From DALYJJ01 sp031969915 (GTDB lineage: Bacteria; Acidobacteriota; Terriglobia; Bryobacterales; Bryobacteraceae): a stretch of DNA of 52,237 bases. Every line of letters begins with the position of its first letter. Within the stretch, counting starts at the first letter, position 1. Of the stretch, positions 7,617 to 15,718 are shown in pieces. Where the stretch lies: assembly GCA_031969915.1 (NCBI GenBank), contig DALYJJ010000029.1, positions 1 through 52,237 on the forward strand, given 5' to 3'. Both the position numbers and the translations under genes were made by a program. The notes under the pieces are model-generated. The model saw only the letters and a program-made list of their open reading frames with translations, had not been told where the DNA came from and did not search any database.

Positions 7617-10600
7617 TCACTTGACGGCCGGCAGATTCCTGTCCCGCACCAGCTTGTTGAAGTCCGCCAGGTCTTTGCCCAGCAGGCCGTCGAGGCCCTT
7701 GATCTGCGCGTTGATCTTGGTCGTCAGATCCTCATACACCAGGTAGCTTTGCTGTGTGGGCTGCGTGTCCGCGCTCCCCACGACGCTGGTCAGGTGGGCG
7801 AGTTTGTTGTTCAGCTTGATCGGGTAATTCAGAGGATCCTGGCTGCTCTGGTTTTTCGTCTGATAGAGCTCTTCTTCAATCGCCGTGAGCTTCTTGCCCA
7901 GCGCCGTGGCCGCTTCCGTGATGCCCTGGTCCTTGTAGCGCGCGGAGACTTCGTCGAGCTGTTTGCGCACGTCGCGAATGCGTTTGATCGCGTCGTGGGT
8001 CTGAGTCACTTTGTCGCGGATCTGGAGCAGAAGGGCGAGTTGCTTGTCGAAGTCCTCCTGGGTCGCTGGCAGGCGCGGGTCCTTCTTGATCGTGAACGTC
8101 TGCGACGACGTGGCGCCGTCGGCGGTGAGTTTGACGGTGTAGGTTCCGGGCGCGGCCAGCGGCCCGGTGGTGGGGCCCATCCACATGATCATTCCCGGGA
8201 AACGGGAGGCGTCGGCGTGGCGCATGTTCCATACGAAGCGGTTGAGGCCTTCGTTGGCCTGGAGTCGCGGTCCCGGCCCCTGGCGCGGCCCTTCGTCGTC
8301 GTCGTCGCCGCTGCCGCGCGGCGCCCCGCCCTCCTCAGGGCGGTCGGCGGTGGAGAACTTGCGAACCTGCTTGCCGGCGGCGTCCAGGAACTCGATGGTC
8401 ACTTCCTTCGGTTTGCTTTTCAGCCAGTAGTGGACGACGACGCCCGAAGGCGGGTTCTGGCCGGTGGTCATAGTGGGTGTGCGAAAGCTGCCGCCGCCGA
8501 AGCGATAGGTGTCCTCGGGCTGGAACAGGTGCACGTTTGCGTCGCGGATCTTGCCGGTCACCTGATGCAGCACGGTGAGGTCGTCGAGAATCCAGAACGA
8601 ACGGCCCTGCGTGGCGGCGACGAGATCCTTGTCGCGCTTGTGAATAACTAAGTCGGTAATGGGTACCACGGGTAAGTTGTTTTGCAGCGGCTCCCACCGG
8701 TCGCCGTCGTCGAAGGAGACATACAGGCCCAGTTCCGTTCCCGCGTAGAGCAACCCCTTGCGGTGCGGGTCCTCGCGCACCACGCGCGTGAAGGCGTCGT
8801 CCTTGATGCCCGCGACGATCTTCTTCCAGGTGCGGCCGTAGTCGGTGGTCTTGTAGAGGTAGGGGCGGAAGTCGTCGGACTTATACATGGTGGCCGCCAG
8901 GTAGGCGGTGGCCGGGTCGTGGGGTGACGCTTCGATGGAGTTGATCTGAATCCACTCGGGCATCTCTTTGGGGGTGATGTTTTCCCACTTCTTACCGCCG
9001 TCGCGGGTGATGTGCACGAGGCCGTCGTCGGTGCCCGCCCAGATGAGGCCTTTCGACAACGCCGACTCGGCGACGGTGAAGATGGTGGCGTAGTATTCGA
9101 CGCCCGTGTTGTCCTTGGTGATCGGGCCTCCCGAGGGGCCGAGCTTCGCCTTGTCGTTGCGGGTCAGGTCGGGCGAGATCGCTTCCCAGCTTTGGCCTTC
9201 GCTGGTGGTCTTGAAGAGGATGTTCGACGCCGTGTACAGCAGGTTCGGATCGTGCGGCGAGAACAGGATGGGGAAGTTCCACTGGAAGCGGTACTTCATT
9301 CCTTCGGCGCCGTAGCCCATGGGATTGTCCGGCCACACGGTGATGTTGCGGTTCTGGCGCGTGCGGTGGTCGTAGCGCGAGATGTAGCCGGAGTAGCAGC
9401 CCGCGTAGACCACATTGGAATCCTTCGGCCAGGGGGCGATCCAGCCGGATTCGCAGCCGCCGACGGGCCACCAGTCCGAGGGCCCGATGCCGAAGCCCGC
9501 GGTGCGGCTGGCGGTGCGCACGGTGGTGTTGTCCTGCTGCGCCCCGTACACGTTATACGGGAAGTCGTCGTCCACGCTGACGCGGTAGAACTGTGCGGTG
9601 GGCTGGTCCTGTTCGGTCCAGGTGCGCCCGGCGTTCACGCTCACGTTCGCGCCGCCGTCGTTGCCCTGGATCATGCGATTGGAGTTATTGGCGGCGATCC
9701 AAAGATCGTGGTTGTCGCCGTGGGGCGTGGGGACGGTGGTGAACGTGCGGCCGCCGTCGTCGGAGCGCCAGAAGCCGACGTTGAGCACGTAGATGGTGTT
9801 CAGACGCTGCGGGTCGGCGTAGATGCGGGTGTAATACCAGGCTCGCTGGCGGAGGTTGCGGTTCTGATTGACGCGCGTCCAGTTGGCGCCGCCGTCGTCG
9901 GAGCGGAACACGCCGCCGTCTTCGGCCTCGACGATCGCGTAGACGCGCTCGGAGTTCACGGGCGAAACGGCGATGCCCATCTTGCCGATCAAGCCCTTGG
10001 GCAGTCCGGGATTGCGCGTGATCTCAGTCCAGGTGTCGCCGCCGTCGAGGGTCTTGAAAATCCCGCTGCCCGGGCCGCCGCTTTCAAGCGAATACGGTGT
10101 GCGCTTCACCTGCCAGAAGCCGGCGTAGAGCACGCGCGGGTTGTTCGGGTCCATCGCGAGGTCGATCGCGCCGGTATCGTTGTTGCGGTGGAGCACGCGC
10201 TGCCAGGTCTTGCCGCCATCCGTGGTCCGGAAGATGCCGCGCTGTTCATTGGGGCCGAAGATGTGGCCGAGGGCGGCGACGTAGGCGATATCGGGGTTCT
10301 TGGGATGGACGCGGACGCGGCCGATGTGGCGGGTGTCCTCCAGGCCGCTGCGCTTCCAGGTCTTGCCGGCGTCGAGAGATTTGTAGACGCCGTCGCCGTG
10401 CGAGACATTGCCGCGGATGGGCGATTCGCCCATGCCCACGTAGATCGTGTTGGGGTCGGACTCCGAGACGCCGATCGCCCCGACTGAGCCTGTGCCGAAC
10501 TGGCCGTCGGAAACGGGGAGCCAGTTGACGCCGCCGTCGGTGGTCTTCCAGACGCCGCCGCCGGTGGCGCCGAAATAGTAAGTATCGGGCTGCGAGGTCG

Positions 10601-10742
10601 CGCCCGCGACGGCCGTGACGCGCCCGCCGCGATAGGGGCCGATGGAGCGCCATTCGAGCTTCGACCAGACGGGCTTTGGGGCGTCCTGGCCGAGAAGCGC
10701 GGCGGCGGCCAGCGAGGAGGCGAGGGCAAGTCGGAGGTTCAT
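7617..10742 (-). CDS. Large secreted BNR/YCF48-like beta-propeller protein
   Basis: The protein has 1041 residues from the ATG at 10740-10742. Residues 1-19 are a signal peptide. Residues about 25-780 carry many Asp-box repeats of the type KTTDGGxxW (VWKTTDGGVNW, YKSLDAGKTW, FRTTDGGKTW, FKTLDGGDTW, FRSDDGGANW), as in sortilin/VPS10 and GH74-like propellers. A DDDDEG-rich linker, an Ig-like domain (APGTYTVKLTADG) and a helical tail rich in K, Q and D follow. Such proteins are common in Acidobacteria and often annotated as glycosyl hydrolases, but I see no basis for an enzymatic claim. It is divergent from the ECF sigma gene, 72 bases apart. Confidence 0.85.
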   Translation of the reverse strand: MNLRLALASSLAAAALLGQDAPKPVWSKLEWRSIGPYRGGRVTAVAGATSQPDTYYFGATGGGVWKTTDGGVNWLPVSDGQFGTGSVGAIGVSESDPNTIYVGMGESPIRGNVSHGDGVYKSLDAGKTWKRSGLEDTRHIGRVRVHPKNPDIAYVAALGHIFGPNEQRGIFRTTDGGKTWQRVLHRNNDTGAIDLAMDPNNPRVLYAGFWQVKRTPYSLESGGPGSGIFKTLDGGDTWTEITRNPGLPKGLIGKMGIAVSPVNSERVYAIVEAEDGGVFRSDDGGANWTRVNQNRNLRQRAWYYTRIYADPQRLNTIYVLNVGFWRSDDGGRTFTTVPTPHGDNHDLWIAANNSNRMIQGNDGGANVSVNAGRTWTEQDQPTAQFYRVSVDDDFPYNVYGAQQDNTTVRTASRTAGFGIGPSDWWPVGGCESGWIAPWPKDSNVVYAGCYSGYISRYDHRTRQNRNITVWPDNPMGYGAEGMKYRFQWNFPILFSPHDPNLLYTASNILFKTTSEGQSWEAISPDLTRNDKAKLGPSGGPITKDNTGVEYYATIFTVAESALSKGLIWAGTDDGLVHITRDGGKKWENITPKEMPEWIQINSIEASPHDPATAYLAATMYKSDDFRPYLYKTTDYGRTWKKIVAGIKDDAFTRVVREDPHRKGLLYAGTELGLYVSFDDGDRWEPLQNNLPVVPITDLVIHKRDKDLVAATQGRSFWILDDLTVLHQVTGKIRDANVHLFQPEDTYRFGGGSFRTPTMTTGQNPPSGVVVHYWLKSKPKEVTIEFLDAAGKQVRKFSTADRPEEGGAPRGSGDDDDEGPRQGPGPRLQANEGLNRFVWNMRHADASRFPGMIMWMGPTTGPLAAPGTYTVKLTADGATSSQTFTIKKDPRLPATQEDFDKQLALLLQIRDKVTQTHDAIKRIRDVRKQLDEVSARYKDQGITEAATALGKKLTAIEEELYQTKNQSSQDPLNYPIKLNNKLAHLTSVVGSADTQPTQQSYLVYEDLTTKINAQIKGLDGLLGKDLADFNKLVRDRNLPAVK

Positions 10743-10814
10743 AGGAAGTTCCGATCTTAACAGGGATTTTTCCGTGTAACCTTGGACCGGATTGGCCGTT
10801 TTGCTAACTGAAGC

Positions 10815-11378
10815 GTGCAAGCAGATCACCAGTTGATGGAGCGGGTGCGGGACGGAGACGTCGGGCAGTTGAGCGAACTGTTCGAACGGCATTCGCGGCG
10901 GCTCTTTCTGTACTTCTACCGGGTGAGCGGCGAGCGCGGCGCGAGCGAGGACCTGGTGCAGGAGGTGTTCCTGCGGATTCTGAAGTACCGTCACACGTGG
11001 CAATCGGGGCAGGACTTCGTTGCCTGGATGTATCGCATCGCGCGGAACACCTGGAACGACGTGGCGGGCAAGCGCTCAGCCGAGCGGTCGCTCGACGACG
11101 AGGCGGACCGTTTCGGAGAGACGATCGCCTCAGTGGAAGGGGGCCCGGTGGAGGCGCTGATGAAGGCCGAGCGCCTGGACCTGCTGCGGCGCGCGCTCGA
11201 CAAGCTGCCGCCGGACCGGCGGGAGTTGCTGGTGCTGGCGCGCTTTCAGGAACTGAAGTACGACCAGATCGCGGCCATCCTGGGCTGCGAGGTGGGGACG
11301 GTAAAGGTGCGTGTGTTCCGCGCGGTGCGGGACTTGGGCCGGATGTACGGGCAGTTGACGGGAGAGAGGGTGCTATGA
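10815..11378 (+). CDS. ECF-type RNA polymerase sigma factor
   Basis: The protein has 187 residues from GTG at 10815; an ATG seven codons in (10836) is an alternative. Region 2 spans about residues 15-85, with the SEDLVQEVFLRILKYR core that binds polymerase and the -10 element. Region 4 spans about 120-178, with KYDQIAAILGCEVGTVKVRVFRA as the helix-turn-helix for the -35 element. The protein redirects polymerase to a small regulon, usually held off by a partner anti-sigma factor. That partner starts in ATGA overlap at 11375. The following DUF4097 and DUF481 genes suggest an envelope-related regulon. Confidence 0.95.
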   Translation: MQADHQLMERVRDGDVGQLSELFERHSRRLFLYFYRVSGERGASEDLVQEVFLRILKYRHTWQSGQDFVAWMYRIARNTWNDVAGKRSAERSLDDEADRFGETIASVEGGPVEALMKAERLDLLRRALDKLPPDRRELLVLARFQELKYDQIAAILGCEVGTVKVRVFRAVRDLGRMYGQLTGERVL

Positions 11379-12181
11379 CGTGCGACCAGGCGAAGGAGCG
11401 GTTTCCGGAGCTGTGGGCGGGGACGCTCGACGCGAAGGAACGGGCCGAGCTGGAAATGCATGCGGCGGAGTGCCCGGCTTGCGAGATGGAGTCGGCGCAC
11501 CTGGGTTCGCTGTGGAGTGAGATGGGGCGGCTGCCGGAAGCGAAGCCCACGGGCGAGATGAAGGCGCGGTTTCTGGCGACGCTCGCGGCCTACGAGATGG
11601 GCGTTTCCTCGGAACGTAAGAAGGCGGGGAAGGCGCCGTGGTGGCAGTTCGGTCCGGTTCTGCAGTTTGGGATGGCGGTGGCGACGTTGGTCCTGGGCGT
11701 TGGCTTGGGGTGGCTGCTGACCTCTTCCCGGCAGCCGCCGGGCGAGGTCGCGCAGTTGCGCTCCGAGCTGGCCGGCATGCGGCACCTGATGACGCTTTCT
11801 CTGTTGCAGCAGCAGTCGTCGTCCGCCGACCGGCTTCGGGGCGTGACCTATGGCGTCCGCGCCGCGCCGGAGGACGCCGAGGTGCTGTCGGCGCTGGTCT
11901 ACACGCTGCGTCACGACCCGACCGTGAACGTGCGGCTTGCGGCGGTGGATGCGCTGCGCAGTTTTCGTGAGAACCCGCTGGTGCGCCGCTCGCTGCCGGA
12001 GGCGCTTTCGGACGAGACGTCGCCGCTGGTTCAGGTGGCGCTGATCGACCTGGTGCGGGACATGCGCGGAAGCGAGTTTGAGGAAGCTTTGCGACGTGTG
12101 TCGGCCGACCAGAAGGCGATGGATGTGGTGCGGGAGCGGGCGCGGCTGGCGCTCGTCAGCAGAAAGGGGACAAGGGAATGA
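11375..12181 (+). CDS. Zinc-finger anti-sigma factor with HEAT-like periplasmic part
   Basis: The protein has 268 residues. H29-xxx-C33-xx-C36 is the zf-HC2 motif of ZAS anti-sigma factors, which hold the cognate sigma at the membrane. One membrane span lies at about 95-117 (LQFGMAVATLVLGVGLGWLL). The part outside, from about residue 150, has helical pairs such as DPTVNVRLAAVDALRSF and SPLVQVALIDLVRDM that read as HEAT repeats, a plausible sensor surface. Start and stop both overlap neighbours as ATGA (11375, 12178), so sigma, anti-sigma and the first DUF4097 gene are translationally coupled. Confidence 0.92.
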   Translation: MTCDQAKERFPELWAGTLDAKERAELEMHAAECPACEMESAHLGSLWSEMGRLPEAKPTGEMKARFLATLAAYEMGVSSERKKAGKAPWWQFGPVLQFGMAVATLVLGVGLGWLLTSSRQPPGEVAQLRSELAGMRHLMTLSLLQQQSSSADRLRGVTYGVRAAPEDAEVLSALVYTLRHDPTVNVRLAAVDALRSFRENPLVRRSLPEALSDETSPLVQVALIDLVRDMRGSEFEEALRRVSADQKAMDVVRERARLALVSRKGTRE

Positions 12182-13019
12182 AACGGGTGACGATGGCCGC
12201 CGCGGCCTTGGCATGTGTGCTGAACGCGGACGCCGCAACCAAGAAGGACACGATTCAAAGGACGTTCTCCACCGCGGGCGCGGCGGGACGGCAGGTCGAG
12301 ATCGATAACATCTTCGGCTCGATCGAGGTGGTGGGTCACACCGGGACGAATATCGAGATGACTGCCGAGCAGAACACGTCGGCGGACAGCGACGCGAAGC
12401 TCGCCGAAGCGCTGCGCGATGTGCGGTTAGACATCACGCAGGCCGGCAACGCGGTGAAGGTGGTGGTTGACGGGCCGTTCCGGCAGCCGAACGGATCGGT
12501 GAACTGGTCCGGGGACAAGTACGAGTACAAGGTTCGTTTCGACTTCACGGTGAAGGTGCCGCTGGAGACTGCGTTGAAGCTGAGAACGGTGAACAGCGGG
12601 TTCGTACGCGTGACCAACGTGGCGGGTGAGTTCGATGTCCGCAACGTCAACGGACGAATCGAACTGCAGGATGTGGCCGGAGCGGGCTCGGCCACGACGG
12701 TGAACGGGCCGGTGAAGGCCACCTTCACGAAACGTCCGGAGGGGGCGGTGAAGTTCAAGACCGTGAACGGCGAGGTGGAGGCGGCGTTTCCGGGCGGGCT
12801 GGGCGCCGATGTCAAGGTGAAGACGTTCAACGGCGACACCTATACGGACTTTGAAGCGGCGGCCTTGCCCGGGGCGGGTTTCGTCAGNNNNNNNNNNAAC
12901 ACGACGACACCGTGCTGACGCTGCAGGCGTCCGGGCACATGCGGATCGGCGGGGGCGGGCCCGAGTTGAGTTTCGAGACGTTGAACGGGGACATTCGGAT
13001 TCTGAAACGAGAGAGGTAG
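12178..13019 (+). CDS. DUF4097-family beta-repeat secreted protein, interrupted by an assembly gap
   Basis: The protein starts at an ATG in ATGA overlap with the anti-sigma gene. Residues 1-19 are a signal peptide. The chain then shows the parallel beta repeats of DUF4097 (adhesin-like/LiaX-like), with recurring LRTVNSGFV, VRNVNGRIEL and FKTVNGEV units. The N-run at 12888-12897 breaks the frame. After it the same family continues two bases out of register (TLQASGHMRI, SFETLNGDIRIL) to the TAG at 13017-13019. The real gap therefore has a length of 10 plus one, modulo three. I see no evidence of a true frameshift mutation. Confidence 0.85.
12888..12897. other. Scaffold gap of ten N
   Basis: Ten N inside the first DUF4097 gene. 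The reading frame on the far side implies that the true missing length is congruent to 2 modulo 3. Confidence 0.98.
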
Positions 13020-13027
13020 GTGGAGAC

Positions 13028-13837
13028 ATGCGCGGGTTGATTCTTTGCGTCCTGGCGGTGGGGATGGCCTTCGGGCAGGACGAATCGCCGGACCGGTTGA
13101 CGGTGAACTTCAGCGATCCGTCGAAGCCCAGAATGCTCAAGGTGGACGTGCTCCAGGGGAGCATCACGGTGCGTGGTTACAACGGAAAGGAGGCGATCAT
13201 TGAAGCCCGGACGCGCGGTTCGCGGCGGTCTTCTTCGGCCTCCGGATCCGGCGGATTGCGCCGCATCACCGTCGGCGGTTCAGGCCTTGAGGTGGAAGAG
13301 CAGAACAACGTGATCAAGGTGGAAACCGGGCACATGCGCACGGTCGACCTGGTGATCCAGGTGCCCGTGGAGACTTCGCTCAAGCTGGAGAGCACGAACA
13401 GCGGAAACATCGAAGTGGAAAATGTTTCGGGCGAAATCGATGTGGAGAACACCAACGGCGGGGTGACGGTGCGGAACGTCTCGGGTGCGGTGGTGGCGCA
13501 CGCGCTGAACGGCAAGGTGGTGGTGTCGATGGACCGCGTGACGGGCACGAAGCCGATGTCGTTCAGCAGTCTCAACGGGGACATCGATGTGACGCTGCCC
13601 GCGGACGTGAAAGCGAAGGTGAAGATGAAGACTGACAACGGCGACATCTACACCGACTTCGACATGGTGATGGGTCCGAACGATCGAAAACCGTTGGTTG
13701 ATGAGGCCTCCGGTAAGCGGGGCAAGTATCGTGTGCGCTTCGACAGCGCGGTCTACGGCACGATCAACGGCGGTGGGACTGAGATGCAGTTCACGACCTT
13801 GAACGGACGCATCTACATCCGCAAGAAGGGCAATTAG
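13028..13837 (+). CDS. Second DUF4097-family secreted protein
   Basis: The protein has 269 residues from the ATG at 13028, with a GGTGGAG ribosome site just before it. Residues 1-16 are a signal peptide ending AFGQ. The body is a ladder of short strands, each turning on asparagine: ESTNSGNIEV, VENTNGGVTV, AHALNGKVVV, SSLNGDIDV, KTDNGDIYTDF, TTLNGRIYI. This is the DUF4097 beta-helix pattern. It is a diverged tandem partner of the preceding gene, eight bases away, and probably arose by duplication. Members are placed at the cell envelope. Their molecular function is unknown. Confidence 0.92.
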   Translation: MRGLILCVLAVGMAFGQDESPDRLTVNFSDPSKPRMLKVDVLQGSITVRGYNGKEAIIEARTRGSRRSSSASGSGGLRRITVGGSGLEVEEQNNVIKVETGHMRTVDLVIQVPVETSLKLESTNSGNIEVENVSGEIDVENTNGGVTVRNVSGAVVAHALNGKVVVSMDRVTGTKPMSFSSLNGDIDVTLPADVKAKVKMKTDNGDIYTDFDMVMGPNDRKPLVDEASGKRGKYRVRFDSAVYGTINGGGTEMQFTTLNGRIYIRKKGN

Positions 13838-13909
13838 GTTAACGGTCCTCGATTTGCGCGGCATCGGTCCGAAGGGCGTTAATGAAGGGACGTCTGGAGG
13901 GACGGAACG

Positions 13910-14965
13910 ATGCCGCGTCTTTCATTTGTATTCGGTCTGATTTGCTTCCTCACGGCGGCGTTTGCCGACCAGATCACGCTGTCCAACGGAGATCGCGTGA
14001 CGGGCGCAATCGTGAAGAAGGACGGCGCTTCGCTGGTGGTGAAGTCCGCGCTGATGGGAGAGGTCACCATCAAGTGGGCGGACGTGAAGTCGGTGAAGAC
14101 GGACGAAGTTGTGAACGTCGTGGTGGGCGACAAGACGGTGCAGGGGAAGTTGGAGACGGATGGTGACCGGCTGGCGGTGGTGACGGCAACCGGGCGGGAG
14201 AGCGCGCCGCTGGCGGAGATCGCGGCGCTTCGCAACGCCGAGGAGCAGCGCCGCTACGAGCGCTATCTGGACCCACCGCTGACGGCGCTGTGGGCGGGCT
14301 TCTTCGACATCGGCTTCGCTTCTACGCAAGGTAACGCGCGGGCGACGACGTGGACCACGTCGCTCACGGCGGCGCGGATCACGAGCGCCGACAAGATCCG
14401 GATTTACGCGAATCAGATCTATGCGCGGGCGGTGATCAATAACACGGCGGCGACCACCGCGCGGGCGATTCGCGGCGGGTGGGGCTACGATCGGGGCCTG
14501 GGCCCACGCGCGTTCCTGAACCTGTTCAACGATTACGAATTCGACCGGTTCCAGAACCTCGACCTGCGCTTCGTCACCGGCGGCGGCGCGGGCTATACGC
14601 TGATCAAATCCGAACGGGGGCAATTGTCGCTGCTCGGCGGCGCATCGTATAACCGCGAGAATTTCAGCATCCCGGTGACGCCGGGGAACAATGTTCGGAA
14701 CTCGGCGGAAGCGTATTGGGGCGACGAACTGTCCTGGAAGCTGAGCAGCGTGTCGTCGCTGCGGCAGTCGTTCCGCATGTTCAATAACCTCACCAACGGC
14801 GGCGAGTACCGAGCCAACTTCGACCTCGGGCTGGATACCAAGCTCTCAAAGTGGCTCTCCTGGCAGGGCACCTTCAGCAACCGCTACATCACGAACCCCG
14901 CGCCCGGGCGCAAGACGAACGACGTGCTGATCTCCACCGGGCTGCGGCTGAGCTTCGCGCGATAG
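13910..14965 (+). CDS. DUF481-family outer-membrane beta-barrel protein
   Basis: The protein has 351 residues. The ATG at 13910 lies nine bases after GGAGG. Residues 1-19 are a signal peptide ending AFAD. Residues 20-110 form a small SH3-like beta domain (ITLSNGDRVTGAIVKKDG). From about 120 the chain alternates short amphipathic strands with many aromatic ends and finishes LRLSFAR, with an aromatic residue third from the end, as in outer-membrane barrels. DUF481 proteins (YdiY-like) are inferred to reside in the outer membrane; their role is unknown. It fits the envelope theme of the ECF cluster. Confidence 0.88.
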   Translation: MPRLSFVFGLICFLTAAFADQITLSNGDRVTGAIVKKDGASLVVKSALMGEVTIKWADVKSVKTDEVVNVVVGDKTVQGKLETDGDRLAVVTATGRESAPLAEIAALRNAEEQRRYERYLDPPLTALWAGFFDIGFASTQGNARATTWTTSLTAARITSADKIRIYANQIYARAVINNTAATTARAIRGGWGYDRGLGPRAFLNLFNDYEFDRFQNLDLRFVTGGGAGYTLIKSERGQLSLLGGASYNRENFSIPVTPGNNVRNSAEAYWGDELSWKLSSVSSLRQSFRMFNNLTNGGEYRANFDLGLDTKLSKWLSWQGTFSNRYITNPAPGRKTNDVLISTGLRLSFAR

Positions 14966-15718
14966 ATGAAACTCTACGCCGAGTTGGCTGAATGGTGGCC
15001 GCTGCTGTCGCCGCCTTCTCACTATGGGGAGGAGGCGGCGGATCTGCTCGCCGTGCTGGCCCCCGACGGCAGCGGCGCGCAGACTCTCTTGGAACTGGGC
15101 TCCGGCGGCGGGAGTCTCGCCTGTCATCTGAAAGCGCGCTTGCGGCTGACGCTCACCGACATCTCGCCGGCGATGATCGCGCAGAACCGCCGTGTGAATC
15201 CGGAGTGCGAGTTCGCGGTGGGCGATATGCGATCGCTCGACCTTGGCCGGCAGTTCGACTTCGTCCTGGTGCACGATGCGATCATGTACGCCGCCGACCC
15301 GGGCTCGGTGAAGGCGACGGTCCGCACGGCCGCGCGTCACTGCCGGCCGGGAGGGATGGTGGTCCTGATTCCGGATTTCGTTCGCGAGACCTTCGAACCC
15401 TCTACCGCGCACGGCGGCGAAGACGGTGAAGACGGCCGGGCGTTGCGTTATCTCGAATGGACCTGGGATCCCGACCCATCGGATTGCACCTACCAGGTGG
15501 CGTACGTCTATTTGATGCGGGACGCGGCAGGGCACATGAGCTTCGACTCGGAGATCCACACCGAGGGGCTGTTCGAGCGCGGCGAATGGCTCGCGTGGCT
15601 GCGCGAGGCCGGACTCGAGGCGGACTCACGAGTGGATCCGTGGGGGCGCGACATGTTTGTGGGCCGCCGGCTCGCGCCGAACCGTCCCATGCCGGGCGGT
15701 ACAATACCAGGACCTTGA
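14966..15718 (+). CDS. Class I SAM-dependent methyltransferase
   Basis: The protein has 250 residues. The ATG follows the stop of the DUF481 gene with no spacer. Motif I is LLELGSGGGS at 41-50, motif II is LTLTDISPAM, and the post-I region reads VGDMRSLDLGRQFDFVLVHDAIMY. It is a soluble cytoplasmic enzyme by appearance; the acceptor is unknown. The stop overlaps the next start as TTGA. Its position between DUF481 and the malonyl-CoA synthetase gene makes it part of a single long transcript. Confidence 0.88.
   Translation: MKLYAELAEWWPLLSPPSHYGEEAADLLAVLAPDGSGAQTLLELGSGGGSLACHLKARLRLTLTDISPAMIAQNRRVNPECEFAVGDMRSLDLGRQFDFVLVHDAIMYAADPGSVKATVRTAARHCRPGGMVVLIPDFVRETFEPSTAHGGEDGEDGRALRYLEWTWDPDPSDCTYQVAYVYLMRDAAGHMSFDSEIHTEGLFERGEWLAWLREAGLEADSRVDPWGRDMFVGRRLAPNRPMPGGTIPGP

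Noticed and set aside
9012..10487. A 491-residue open frame on the plus strand
   Set aside because: It is antisense to the Asp-box repeats of the propeller gene and shows only low-complexity valine, alanine and aspartate runs.
10097..10528. Arginine-rich plus-strand frame with a DNA-binding look
   Set aside because: It is a frame shadow of the GC-rich propeller gene, with arginine and glycine codons arising from antisense GC content.
12178..12918. Apparent frameshift or early stop in the first DUF4097 gene
   Set aside because: The frame change coincides with a run of ten N, and the family pattern continues in another frame beyond it, so it is an assembly effect.
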